Source: Pseudomonas caricapapayae
Lineage (GTDB): Bacteria; Pseudomonadota; Gammaproteobacteria; Pseudomonadales; Pseudomonadaceae
Direction of reading: 5' to 3'
DNA: 64,000 nt
Assembly: GCF_001400735.1 (NCBI RefSeq)
Contig: NZ_LJPW01000104.1
Span: forward strand, 1 to 64,000
Translations under genes and position numbers: made by a program
The notes under the pieces: generated by a model
What the model saw: the letters and a program-made list of their open reading frames with translations, nothing else
What the model was told of the DNA's origin: nothing
The model's database searches: none
In this document: in pieces, positions 1 to 9,724 of the stretch
How the letters are laid out: every line of letters starts with the position of its first letter
Numbering within the stretch: position 1 is the stretch's first letter

Positions 1-646
1 CGAAGGCATCGATGCCTTCGAGTTCGACGATGAAGTTCAGGCTCTTGTTGACCAGCAACGGGAACGGGTGAGTCGGGTCGAGACCGATCGGAGTGATGAT
101 CGGCGCGATCTCATCACGGAAGTAGCGCCGTACCCAGGCCTTGAGCTTGGCCGTCCAGTGCCGACGGCGAATGAAGCGGACCTGATGCTTTTCCAGCTCC
201 GGGAGCAGAATGTCGTTAAGGATCGCGTACTGGCGATCAACATGGCCATGCACCAGCTCGCTGATTCTGGCCAGCGCCTGATGCGGCTGCAAACCGTCGG
301 CACCGGCCTGTTCACGGGCAAAGGTGATCTGCTTCTTCAGGCCGGCAACACGAATCTCGAAGAACTCATCGAGGTTGCTGGAGAAGATCAGCAGAAACTT
401 CAATCGCTCCAGCAATGGGTAGGACTCATCGAGCGCCTGTTCCAGTACCCGGATATTGAACTGCAATTGCGACAGCTCACGGTGGATATACAGGCTGCTG
501 TCGTCCAGGTTCGGAGCGACGATAGCGGGCACCGCAGCAGCGGGTGCCTCAATGGCCGGGATTACTTCGATGTCAGGTTCAACCACGGGCGTAGCCTCCG
601 GGACATCGACTTCAACAGCGGCTTCGATGAGTGCTTCGGTATTCAT
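1..646 (-). CDS. ppk: Polyphosphate kinase 1, N-terminal part (cut by window edge)
   Basis: Polyphosphate kinase 1 makes polyphosphate from the gamma-phosphate of ATP. The reading frame stays open to base 1, so only about 215 N-terminal codons are visible. The start ATG (644-646) follows AGGA at a 6-nt gap. An Ala/Pro/Glu/Val-rich extension of about 50 residues precedes the N domain, which opens with YIHRELSQLQFN and contains LKFLLIFSSNLDEFFEIRV, both characteristic of PPK1. The catalytic histidines lie outside the window. The gene begins 16 nt after hemB on the same strand, so the two are probably cotranscribed. Identification is secure; completeness cannot be judged. Confidence 0.96.
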   Translation of the reverse strand, partial: MNTEALIEAAVEVDVPEATPVVEPDIEVIPAIEAPAAAVPAIVAPNLDDSSLYIHRELSQLQFNIRVLEQALDESYPLLERLKFLLIFSSNLDEFFEIRVAGLKKQITFAREQAGADGLQPHQALARISELVHGHVDRQYAILNDILLPELEKHQVRFIRRRHWTAKLKAWVRRYFRDEIAPIITPIGLDPTHPFPLLVNKSLNFIVELEGIDAF

Positions 647-662
647 GAATGTTCCTGTGAGG

Positions 663-1727
<1,065 letters not shown>

Positions 1728-1904
1728 TTATGACCAATGTGTGACAGTCATGGTTCGACCTGCGACTGCACGTCGCGGTCATGGCCCTTATGAGGATCCG
1801 ACCATTGTGGTTGCAAGAATCTTTAACGTCGAGACACATATCGACACTTTCATCCTTGCCTTGGGCGAGTTAGGCTGCGCGTTCATTTCGCCAGCATCCA
1901 GACA

Positions 1905-2567
1905 ATGCTCCAGAATTTCTTGAACGAATTCGGCTACTTTGCCCTTTTCCTCGGCACCTTTTTCGAAGGCGAGACCATTCTGGTCCTTGCCGGATTTCTG
2001 GCGTTCCGCGGATACATGGACCTCAATATCGTCATCCTCGTCGCCTTCTGCGGCAGTTATGCGGGTGACCAGTTGTGGTATTTCATGGGGCGCAAACACG
2101 GCCGCAAGCTCCTGGCGCGCAAGCCTCGCTGGCAACTCATGGGCGACAAGGCACTCCGGCTGGTGCGCAAGCACCCGGACATCTGGGTACTGAGCTTCCG
2201 CTTCGTGTACGGCCTGCGCACGGTCATGCCCGTGGCCATCGGCCTGTCGGGCTACCCACCGGGGCGTTACCTGCTGCTGAACGGTATCGGTGCAGCGGTC
2301 TGGGCTGCGGCGCTGGGTTCGGCGGCTTACCATTTCGGCGCGGTTCTCGAGGGTTTGCTGGGTAACGTCAAGAAATACGAACTCTGGGTGCTCGGCGCGC
2401 TGATACTGCTCGGCCTTGGCCTGTGGCTACGGCGGCGCATCAAGAACGCCCGCATCGCCCGTGAAGAGCGGGCGGAAAAGAGCCGCTTCTGTGCGTCGGC
2501 AGCAGCCTCCGATCTGGACACGCCTGTTACCGTGCCCGTCGATCTGAAAAAAAAATCCGACGAGTGA
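1905..2567 (+). CDS. DedA family inner-membrane protein
   Basis: A 220-residue polytopic membrane protein of the DedA (SNARE-associated/VTT) family. Members are linked to membrane-lipid flipping, proton-dependent homeostasis and resistance to cationic peptides. The acidic signature GTFFEGETILVLAGFLA near residues 18-34 and the arginine-rich stretch FRFVYGLRTVMPVAIG near residues 103-118 are typical. Hydrophobic segments follow, ending in a helix near residue 165 and a basic, then polar, cytoplasmic tail of about 45 residues. It is divergent from hemB and probably monocistronic. The exact substrate cannot be read from the sequence. Confidence 0.92.
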   Translation: MLQNFLNEFGYFALFLGTFFEGETILVLAGFLAFRGYMDLNIVILVAFCGSYAGDQLWYFMGRKHGRKLLARKPRWQLMGDKALRLVRKHPDIWVLSFRFVYGLRTVMPVAIGLSGYPPGRYLLLNGIGAAVWAAALGSAAYHFGAVLEGLLGNVKKYELWVLGALILLGLGLWLRRRIKNARIAREERAEKSRFCASAAASDLDTPVTVPVDLKKKSDE

Positions 2568-2775
2568 TCATCGCTCCATTTCCTTCCCCGAGTGCAGGTT
2601 GACAGGCCTCGCTCGGTAGCAGCGTGCTGCGGCTGCCTGACCTTGTAATCCCCCTCCTTCCCCACGCAGTTGCGCAGCCGCTGAAGCGCCGAATGAACAC
2701 TCGGCCCATAACGCGATCAATTAAAGGACGAATTAAAAGAAGCCCTGGGTCGCTCAAGTACAAGGAGCCGAATCG

Positions 2776-3444
2776 ATGCAGAAAAAAGTGGCTGTAATCC
2801 TGTCCGGCTGTGGCGTCTACGACGGTGCCGAAATTCATGAAAGTGTCCTCACCCTGCTCCGCCTGGATCAACGCGGTGCGCAGGTGCAGTGCTTTGCGCC
2901 TGACATCGCCCAGCACCATGTCATCAATCACCTGACTGGCGAGGAAATGCCCGAGTCGCGCAATGTGCTGATCGAGTCCGCACGAATTGCACGGGGCGAG
3001 GTGAAGAATATCCGCGAGGCAAATGCCGAGGACTTCGATGCTCTGATCATCCCGGGCGGGTTCGGCTCGGCAAAGAACCTTTCTGACCTTGCCCTTCAAG
3101 GTCCTGCCTGCCAGATTGAGGCCGGGCTGCTGGAACTGGCCGAGGCGTTTGCCGAAGCAGGCAAACCGGTCGGGCTGATCTGTATCACTCCGGCACTGGC
3201 GGCGAAAATCTATGGCCCCGGAGTTACCTGTACGATCGGCAACGATCCCGACACGGCCGCGGCCATTACCAAAATGGGTGGTAGCCATGCGCAATGTGCC
3301 GTGGATGACATCGTCGAGGACGAAGCACGAAAACTGGTCAGCACGCCCGCCTACATGGTTGCCAAAAGCATCAGCGAGGCCGCTTCGGGCATCAACAAGC
3401 TGGTCGACCGCGTGCTGGAGCTGACTCACGTGGGCGATAGCTGA
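2776..3444 (+). CDS. elbB: Isoprenoid biosynthesis glyoxalase ElbB (DJ-1/PfpI superfamily)
   Basis: A 222-residue DJ-1/PfpI-type protein. ElbB homologues have weak glyoxalase activity and have been linked to isoprenoid metabolism, although the physiological role is unsettled. VILSGCGVYDGAEIHE at the N terminus is the family signature. The nucleophile elbow is LICITPA, with the cysteine at about residue 136, and IIPGGFGSAKN is the conserved glycine loop. The start ATG follows AGGAG. A strong intrinsic terminator lies immediately downstream, so the gene forms its own transcription unit. Confidence 0.95.
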   Translation: MQKKVAVILSGCGVYDGAEIHESVLTLLRLDQRGAQVQCFAPDIAQHHVINHLTGEEMPESRNVLIESARIARGEVKNIREANAEDFDALIIPGGFGSAKNLSDLALQGPACQIEAGLLELAEAFAEAGKPVGLICITPALAAKIYGPGVTCTIGNDPDTAAAITKMGGSHAQCAVDDIVEDEARKLVSTPAYMVAKSISEAASGINKLVDRVLELTHVGDS

Positions 3445-3460
3445 GTAACCTGTTCAAATG

Positions 3461-3486
3461 CCGCTCGTCAGACGAGCGGTGTTTTA
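3461..3486 (+). terminator. Intrinsic terminator after elbB
   Basis: An 8-bp perfect stem, CCGCTCGT / ACGAGCGG, with a CAG loop is followed by TGTTTT. It begins 17 bases after the elbB stop codon. Confidence 0.8.
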
Positions 3487-3558
3487 CCAGTCTGCGATAG
3501 TGAAACATACAGGCCCATGCCTATACTGTACATATAAACAGTATACGAGTAATGCCAG

Positions 3559-4617
3559 ATGTCCAGCCCCTCTCCGGTCCGTGGCCGCGGTACTGCCAGC
3601 AACCCGCATAACCGTTTTGCGCCCAGCCAATCCGTGGCTGAAGATGACGGCTGGTATCAGGAGGTGCCGCTCACACAAGGCACGCAGGTGACCAGCGAGA
3701 CCGCCAAAAGCATCATCACCCGTAACAGCTCGCCGGATATTCCCTTTGATCGCTCGATCAACCCTTATCGGGGCTGCGAACACGGCTGCATCTACTGTTT
3801 CGCCAGACCCAGCCATGCTTATTGGGACATGTCCCCAGGGCTGGATTTTGAAACCAGGCTGATCGCCAAGACCAATGCGGCCGCGCTGCTGGAGCAGCAG
3901 CTCTCGAAACCGGGCTACCGTTGCGCACCCATCACGCTGGGGGCCAACACCGACCCGTATCAGCCTATCGAACGCGAATACCGCATCACTCGGGCAACGC
4001 TTGAGGTATTGCTGCGCTATCGGCATCCGGTCAGCATCATTACCAAAGGCTCGCTGATCCTGCGGGACCTGGATCTGCTGGCAGAAATGGCCAGACTGCG
4101 GCTGGTATCGGTTTTCATCAGCCTGACGACACTCGACGACGAACTCAAATGCATTCTCGAACCGCGGGCCGCAGCGCCCAAGGCTCGCTTGCGGGCCATT
4201 AGGGTATTGCGGCAGGCGGGGGTTCCCGTCGGGGTGTTGTGTGCGCCCATGATTCCGATGATCAACGACAGCGAACTGGAGGCCTTACTGAGCGAGGCGA
4301 AAGCTGCGGGCGCGTTGAGCGCAAGTTACGTCATGCTGCGCTTGCCACTGGAAGTTGCCCCGCTGTTCGACGAGTGGCTGAAGACGCATTACCCGCAACG
4401 AGCAGAACATGTGATGAGCCTGATTCGCCAAAGCCGCGGCGGAGCACTCTATGACAGTCAGTTTGGCTCGCGGATGCGCGGTGAAGGGCCCTTCGCCGAT
4501 CTGCTGGCGCAACGCTATGCTTTGGCAATCAAGCGCCTGGGATTGAACAAACGTGACGGCTTTGCACTCGATTGCAATGCGTTTTGTCCTCCGGGCGGGC
4601 AAATGTCGTTGCTGTGA
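3559..4617 (+). CDS. PA0069-type radical SAM protein (SPL-like)
   Basis: A 352-residue radical SAM enzyme. The cluster motif GCEHGCIYCFAR places cysteines at about C73, C77 and C80, giving the CX3CX2C spacing that binds the 4Fe-4S cluster and S-adenosylmethionine. The family resembles spore photoproduct lyase and is widespread in proteobacteria, but its substrate is unknown to me. TLGANTDPYQPIE and ISLTTLDDEL fit strands of the TIM-barrel core. The ribosome-binding site is weak, so the start is less certain. It lies between the elbB terminator and the carbonic anhydrase gene. Confidence 0.9.
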   Translation: MSSPSPVRGRGTASNPHNRFAPSQSVAEDDGWYQEVPLTQGTQVTSETAKSIITRNSSPDIPFDRSINPYRGCEHGCIYCFARPSHAYWDMSPGLDFETRLIAKTNAAALLEQQLSKPGYRCAPITLGANTDPYQPIEREYRITRATLEVLLRYRHPVSIITKGSLILRDLDLLAEMARLRLVSVFISLTTLDDELKCILEPRAAAPKARLRAIRVLRQAGVPVGVLCAPMIPMINDSELEALLSEAKAAGALSASYVMLRLPLEVAPLFDEWLKTHYPQRAEHVMSLIRQSRGGALYDSQFGSRMRGEGPFADLLAQRYALAIKRLGLNKRDGFALDCNAFCPPGGQMSLL

Positions 4618-4822
4618 CGAACTTGGTACCATCGTGCAAACCCGCGTCCCAGAGCCATCGCATTCAGTTTCGCTTAAGCTTGGGCAATTAGTCTGTAACT
4701 CGGAGTATCACCAGCGATAGCGCTCAATGGATTTGTTCGTGACGCCCATCACAGGGATCACATCCGGCTCTGGTCAAACAGGCATGAAGAATCCACATCA
4801 ATCCGTCAGAGAGGATGAAGAC

Positions 4823-5563
4823 ATGAGAGACATGGATAAACAGCATTCGGCTACGTCGCCCAGCACAACCAGCCATTCGGACAGCGCCGACGTAGCGTTG
4901 AAACACATCGTCGATGGCTTTGTACATTTTCGTAACGAGGTCTTCCCCCAGCAGGAAGAACTGTTCAAGAAGCTGGCTACGGCCCAGTCGCCTCGAGCCA
5001 TGTTTATTACCTGCGCCGACTCGCGCATCGTTCCCGAACTGATTACCCAAAGCTCGCCAGGTGACCTGTTCGTGACACGTAACGTGGGCAATGTTGTACC
5101 ACCCTATGGCCAGATGAACGGTGGCGTATCCACCGCGCTGGAATATGCGGTCGTCGCCCTGGGCGTGCAGCACATTATTGTATGCGGACATTCCGACTGC
5201 GGTGCCATGCGCGCAGTGCTCAATCCTGACAGCCTGGACAAGATGCCTACGGTAAAGGCCTGGCTGCGCCATGCCGAGGTTGCCCGCACCGTGGTCGAGC
5301 AGAACTGCAGCTGCAGCGGCGAGCTGGAAACCATGCAGGTCCTGACCCAGGAAAACGTGATTTCCCAGTTGCAACATTTGCGTACCCATCCTTCGGTCGC
5401 AGCGAAGATGGCCAGCGGTCAGCTGTTCATTCACGGCTGGGTCTACAGCATTGAAACCAGCGAAATTCTGGCTTATGACGCCGAGCGTGATCGTTTCATA
5501 CCGCTCGACGGTTCGGGGCCGACACCAATGGCTTCCCCGAAAGCACGCTTTTCAGCCGACTGA
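4823..5563 (+). CDS. Beta-class carbonic anhydrase
   Basis: This zinc enzyme interconverts CO2 and bicarbonate. From the chosen start the product has 246 residues. The zinc ligands and the Asp/Arg dyad are visible as CADSR (C64, D66, R68) and CGHSDCGAM (H123, C126). An in-frame ATG exists 39 bases earlier and the frame opens at 4727. ATG 4823 is preferred because GAGGA lies 7 bases upstream and family similarity begins only after it. It is followed about 100 bases on by a SulP anion transporter, a pairing that suggests coupled bicarbonate uptake and hydration. Confidence 0.95.
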   Translation: MRDMDKQHSATSPSTTSHSDSADVALKHIVDGFVHFRNEVFPQQEELFKKLATAQSPRAMFITCADSRIVPELITQSSPGDLFVTRNVGNVVPPYGQMNGGVSTALEYAVVALGVQHIIVCGHSDCGAMRAVLNPDSLDKMPTVKAWLRHAEVARTVVEQNCSCSGELETMQVLTQENVISQLQHLRTHPSVAAKMASGQLFIHGWVYSIETSEILAYDAERDRFIPLDGSGPTPMASPKARFSAD

Positions 5564-5667
5564 TCACCAGTCCGACTGACGGCAAGCCCTTCTTTATCAG
5601 CTGATGGCGGCTGCGCAGGATGCGCGTCGCCCGTCTTGCCTCGTCTGAAGAATCCCGGAGAAGCGTC

Positions 5668-7200
5668 ATGGGTATTACACAATTGAAATCCGCTTTACCA
5701 CGGGAGCTGCTGGCTTCCGTGGTCGTGTTTCTGGTCGCTCTGCCGCTGTGCATGGGGATTGCGATTGCATCTGGCATGCCTCCGGCCAAAGGCCTGATTA
5801 CCGGCATCATCGGTGGCCTGGTGGTCGGCTGGATAGCCGGCTCGCCGTTACAGGTCAGTGGTCCGGCAGCGGGCCTGGCGGTACTGGTTTTCGAGGTGGT
5901 GCGCGAGCACGGGATGGCCATGCTGGGGCCTATTCTGCTGTTGGCGGGTCTGCTCCAGTTGCTGGCCGGTCGATTCAAGCTCGGCTGCTGGTTCCGGGTA
6001 ACAGCACCGGCGGTGGTCTATGGCATGCTGGCCGGTATTGGCGTTCTGATTGTGCTGTCACAGGCACATGTCATGTTCGACAGCGGTCCCAAACCCTCCG
6101 GGCTGGATAACCTGATCGGCTTCCCTGCCACATTGATCCAGGCCATCGGGCCAGGCACCGGCATGCAGGCCGGTATGCTCGGTCTGGGCACCATGCTGAT
6201 CATGTGGGGCTGGGAAAAACTTCGTCCTCAGTCGCTGCGCTTCGTCCCCGGCGCGCTGCTGGGTGTCGGTATCGCAACCGGCATCAGCCTGTTCATGGCC
6301 TTGCAGGTCAAGCGTGTCCAGGTGCCGGACAACCTGGCTGACGCCATCGACTGGCTGCGTCCGGCAGACCTTATGAACCTGGCCGACCCGGCCATTCTGG
6401 TTGCCGCGATCGTTGTGGCGTTCATTGCCAGTGCCGAAACACTGCTGTCTGCGTCGGCGGTCGATCGCATGCACAGCGGCCAGCGTTCGGACTTTGACAA
6501 AGAGCTGAGCGCTCAAGGCGTGGGCAACATGCTCTGTGGCCTGCTGGGTGCACTGCCGATGACTGGCGTTATCGTGCGCAGTTCGGCCAACGTCCAGGCC
6601 GGTGCTACAACTCGATTCTCGACGATCTTCCACGGCCTGTGGCTGCTGGCTTTCGTGTTGCTGCTGTCGAGCGTGCTGCAGAGCATTCCGGTCGCGAGTC
6701 TGGCAGGCGTGCTGGTCTATACCGGCCTGAAGCTCGTCGATCTCAAAGCCTTTCGTGGCCTGGGCCGCTATGGCCGGATGCCGATGTTCACCTACGCAGC
6801 AACGGCTGTGGCGATCATCTTCACCGACCTGCTGACCGGCGTACTGGTCGGTTTCGGCCTGACCCTGGTCAAGCTGGCTCTCAAGGCTTCGCGCCTGAAG
6901 ATCAACGTGGTCGAACTGGCAGGCGAGAAAGCGTTCGAATTGCGTCTGGTCGGTGCCGCGACATTCCTCAAGGTGCCAGCGCTGACACAGGCCCTGGGCA
7001 CCATTCCGCAGGGCAGCACCGTGCATGTGCCATTGGGCAACCTGTCCTACATCGATCACTCGTGTCTGGAACTGCTGGAAGAGTGGGGACGTTCCAACGC
7101 CGCTCACGGCACGCGACTGCTCATCGAGCCACGCGGCTTGAAGCGTCGTCTTGAAGGGCGGGTCTACACCACAACGGGAATCGGCTCGGGCGCAGCCTGA
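5668..7200 (+). CDS. SulP family inorganic anion transporter
   Basis: A 510-residue inner-membrane transporter with a long hydrophobic region of 10-12 predicted helices. It opens with PRELLASVVVFLVALPLCMG, the usual first segment of SulP proteins. The C-terminal 90 residues form a STAS-like domain containing VHVPLGNLSYIDHSCLELLE. SulP members carry sulfate or bicarbonate; position next to a carbonic anhydrase favours bicarbonate or a carbonate-linked role, which is inference. The start at 5668 has GGAGA six bases upstream; an earlier in-frame ATG at 5620 lacks such a site. Confidence 0.93.
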   Translation: MGITQLKSALPRELLASVVVFLVALPLCMGIAIASGMPPAKGLITGIIGGLVVGWIAGSPLQVSGPAAGLAVLVFEVVREHGMAMLGPILLLAGLLQLLAGRFKLGCWFRVTAPAVVYGMLAGIGVLIVLSQAHVMFDSGPKPSGLDNLIGFPATLIQAIGPGTGMQAGMLGLGTMLIMWGWEKLRPQSLRFVPGALLGVGIATGISLFMALQVKRVQVPDNLADAIDWLRPADLMNLADPAILVAAIVVAFIASAETLLSASAVDRMHSGQRSDFDKELSAQGVGNMLCGLLGALPMTGVIVRSSANVQAGATTRFSTIFHGLWLLAFVLLLSSVLQSIPVASLAGVLVYTGLKLVDLKAFRGLGRYGRMPMFTYAATAVAIIFTDLLTGVLVGFGLTLVKLALKASRLKINVVELAGEKAFELRLVGAATFLKVPALTQALGTIPQGSTVHVPLGNLSYIDHSCLELLEEWGRSNAAHGTRLLIEPRGLKRRLEGRVYTTTGIGSGAA

Positions 7201-7223
7201 TCGTCGCCGTGCGGGAATGAAGT

Positions 7224-7267
7224 GAGCCGGATGGGTCTTCGCGTAGCAGCGGAGCGATATCCGGCTC
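7224..7267. other. Inverted repeat between convergent genes
   Basis: GAGCCGGAT at 7224-7232 and ATCCGGCTC at 7259-7267 form a 9-bp perfect inverted repeat between the convergent SulP and 7306-7956 genes. It may end transcription, but no strong T-run follows. Confidence 0.45.
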
Positions 7268-7305
7268 CTTCCATTGCGGGCGAAGACATTGGCTGGGCCT
7301 CTGAA

Positions 7306-7956
7306 TCAGATGGCGGAGCGCTCCAGCTCCAGGCCGATGCCCAATTGTCGTGACAGGCTTGGCCAGCGCTTCCAGGCCGCACCGGTGTCAGGACTGGTCA
7401 GTTTCTCGCGGTAGGCCTCAACGGAGTCCAGCGCAAAACTTTCATCATCAAGCAGCGTGTCGACGGCATGATGAACCGCCTCGTCCAGCTGGTTTGCAAA
7501 TTGCTCGCCGATCAACTGGTGGGCAATCACACTGGCAACCGTTGTATTTGACGGTATCAGCGGCTGACCGAAATGCTTGATGTACAGGTCATTCACTTCC
7601 TCGACCAGCCGATGAGCCAGATAAGCCTCATCCAACAGGCTTTCCAGACCTTCATGTCCATCCATGATGGAAGGTGGGGCCGCGAAAAAATGCTCGGCGA
7701 TTTTCAGCACTGGCTTTATCTGCCCTTCGATCCCGGCTTCCAGCGCAACCTCATGAGCAGCGTCCAGCAGATCGGGTACCAGATCGATGTAGGCGGTGAC
7801 GAAGCGCGTCAGTACGTCTTTTGCGTCGACATCCGGCAAGTGGATGGCGGGATGGAGATGTGGGAGCTTTTGTTCCAGCTGTTGCAGCAGATGGCCGGTC
7901 CGGGCCTCATGTTGATGGGCTAGTTGTATCTGCTCGCGCAATGCGGCGGTGTTCAT
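7306..7956 (-). CDS. Uncharacterised helical protein (PA0104-type)
   Basis: A 216-residue, largely alpha-helical, acidic, probably cytoplasmic protein. No signal peptide, membrane segment or catalytic motif is evident. From memory, P. aeruginosa has an uncharacterised gene in the same place beside the carbonic anhydrase and SulP genes, so the family is conserved within the genus. ATG 7956 is preferred because AGGAG lies 11 bases upstream and the longer frame (to 7983) adds only a low-complexity stretch. I do not recognise a function. Confidence 0.8.
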   Translation of the reverse strand: MNTAALREQIQLAHQHEARTGHLLQQLEQKLPHLHPAIHLPDVDAKDVLTRFVTAYIDLVPDLLDAAHEVALEAGIEGQIKPVLKIAEHFFAAPPSIMDGHEGLESLLDEAYLAHRLVEEVNDLYIKHFGQPLIPSNTTVASVIAHQLIGEQFANQLDEAVHHAVDTLLDDESFALDSVEAYREKLTSPDTGAAWKRWPSLSRQLGIGLELERSAI

Positions 7957-8225
7957 GGCGGTGGGGACTCCTGAGGGCATCAAACCCCGTGGTTCGGTTA
8001 TTGAGAGTCATACGTTAGCTCGGTTAACTAAATGCCTAAGACATTTTTGCTATAAACCCCTGGCATTTATATGCATTGGCTATATCAGAGCGTTTTTTGC
8101 CGGATTTTTGATCATACAAGCACTTTGACGCCGGAATACGGGCACTTGCCTGGCTGTATGCAGGCTACTCTGAAGACGCCCGCAGCCGTTTAGACACGCT
8201 GTCTGACATAAAAAGTGAGCCCTGC

Positions 8226-8714
8226 ATGACCCACCCTGTTCTGTCCAGACGGCTTGCCCTGCGTTTGATGTGTGTGCTGGTCATCATGTTCGCGTGCGGA
8301 CTTGCATTACCTTGGCTTTATAGAATGCTGATCGGCAATGACAATAACGGCGACCCGGACTTTTCGCGTCAGATCGAGGTGCAGTTCAGCACGGCCAACT
8401 CTGCCGGGATGGCCTGGGCGTTCTACCCGCGTGCCCGTCAGTTGCAGGTCAATCCCGGTGCGGTCAACGAGATGATTTTCGTTGCGCAGAACCCGACCGA
8501 CAGACCGATGAAAGCCCAGGCCGTACCGGGTATCTCACCGGGAAAGGCGGCGGCGTGGTTTCACAAGACCGAATGCTTCTGCTTTACCCAACAGACCCTG
8601 CAGCCAGGTGAGCGTATCGAGATGCCGGTGCGGTTCATCGTTGATCGGGATTTACCTGACGATGTGAAGCATCTGACCCTGGCCTATACCTTGTTCGATG
8701 TGACCGCACCCTAG
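8226..8714 (+). CDS. ctaG: Cytochrome c oxidase assembly protein CtaG/Cox11
   Basis: CtaG/Cox11 delivers copper to the CuB centre of aa3-type cytochrome oxidase. The 162-residue product has one N-terminal membrane helix (about residues 12-31) and a periplasmic beta domain. The copper-binding CFCF motif is present at residues 117-120 (KTECFCFTQQ), and YPRARQLQVNPGAVNEMIFVAQN is a typical Cox11 strand pair. No oxidase subunit gene is present on either side. Its only related neighbour is the SCO gene 60 bases downstream, so it seems to be a remnant of a larger cox operon or to serve another oxidase. Confidence 0.93.
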   Translation: MTHPVLSRRLALRLMCVLVIMFACGLALPWLYRMLIGNDNNGDPDFSRQIEVQFSTANSAGMAWAFYPRARQLQVNPGAVNEMIFVAQNPTDRPMKAQAVPGISPGKAAAWFHKTECFCFTQQTLQPGERIEMPVRFIVDRDLPDDVKHLTLAYTLFDVTAP

Positions 8715-8777
8715 GTTCTGTCAGCGATATGAGCGATCATCATCGGCCGCACGCCGATCTTTGCCTGTGTTGATGCC

Positions 8778-9410
8778 ATGACCCGTACTCAGAAAACCGT
8801 TTTTATTGTCGCCGCCATCGTTGCCCTCGTCCTGGGCCTGGTCCTCGGTCAGCTGCTGCCGGGCCGCGGGTCGCAGGATCAGGCCGCTTTTAACGATGCA
8901 GGTATCGTCCTGTTACCGAAAAGCCGTCCCCTGCCAGCGCTGAGCATGAACGACCAGAACGGGGCGGAAGTGGCCCTTGATGGCTTGAAAGACACATGGA
9001 CGCTGATGTTCTTCGGCTACACGTTCTGCCCGGACATTTGCCCGACGACGCTGGCGCAGATAAAACAGATTCGCAGTGAATTACCCAAAGCGGCGGTCGA
9101 GCGGATGCGCGTGGTACTGGTCAGCGTCGACCCTGACCGCGACACTCCGCAGCAGCTCAAGCAATACCTGGGCTATTTCGACCCTCAGTACATCGGCCTG
9201 ACCGCGCCGGTGGCCGACATCCAGAAACTGGCCAACAGCGTGAGCATTCCGTTCATACCCGCCGATACCAGCAAAGCGAATTACTTCGTCGACCACAGCG
9301 GCAACCTGGCCCTGATCGGCCCCGACGGCACCCAGCGAGGCTTTATCCGCGCGCCGCTGAATAACCAGAAACTGGTGAAGCAATTGCCGGGACTGCTAGA
9401 GAAGGATTAG
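8778..9410 (+). CDS. SCO1/SenC family copper chaperone
   Basis: A 210-residue membrane-anchored thioredoxin-fold protein. SCO proteins help insert copper into the CuA or related centre of respiratory oxidases. An N-terminal helix spans about residues 8-27. The copper/redox motif CPDIC is at C84-C88, with the third ligand H173 in VDHSGNLAL. It follows ctaG closely on the same strand and is probably cotranscribed with it. The missing cox structural genes make its present client unclear. Confidence 0.93.
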   Translation: MTRTQKTVFIVAAIVALVLGLVLGQLLPGRGSQDQAAFNDAGIVLLPKSRPLPALSMNDQNGAEVALDGLKDTWTLMFFGYTFCPDICPTTLAQIKQIRSELPKAAVERMRVVLVSVDPDRDTPQQLKQYLGYFDPQYIGLTAPVADIQKLANSVSIPFIPADTSKANYFVDHSGNLALIGPDGTQRGFIRAPLNNQKLVKQLPGLLEKD

Positions 9411-9724
9411 GTAGGGCATTGCAAGGGGCGGCATCGGGCTCTGGTTCCGCACAGCGGTGGACTGCGAAGCGGCCCTGAGACAGGTTACCTCGGCTGTGCC
9501 TGAGGTACCGCATGCACCGGTTTTGCTGCCGGTTCCCGGCAGTTCGCGGACAAGTCCGCTCCTACGCAATACACATCACACCGGGCTTCTGCCCGGAGGG
9601 CGTGGGAGCTTTCGGAGGTTACGACGGCTGCGATGGGCTGCGAAGCGGCCCCGAACCTGGCCACCTCGGTTGTGTCTGGCACTCCGAGGCGGCCGTTTTG
9701 CAGGTATGACGCAGCGCAATCAGA
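9411..9724. repeat. Intergenic region with REP-like and duplicated elements
   Basis: No gene is seen in these 314 bases. A REP-type palindromic core, TTCGCGGACAAGTCCGCTCC, lies at 9543-9562. A G+C-rich hairpin CCGGGC-TTCT-GCCCGG follows at about 9582-9597. Two imperfect direct copies starting CTGCGAAGCGGCCC lie at 9462-9510 and 9638-9690. The region separates convergent SCO and metQ genes and may also end their transcripts. Confidence 0.7.

Noticed and set aside
6058..7107. Long open frame antisense to the SulP gene
   Set aside because: Rich in Gln/His/Arg as expected for a reversed membrane-protein gene; no motif.
7984..8225. Remnants of coxA/coxB or other cox genes upstream of ctaG
   Set aside because: Scanning the three plus-strand frames by eye gave no oxidase subunit motif; the loss seems complete rather than a visible pseudogene.
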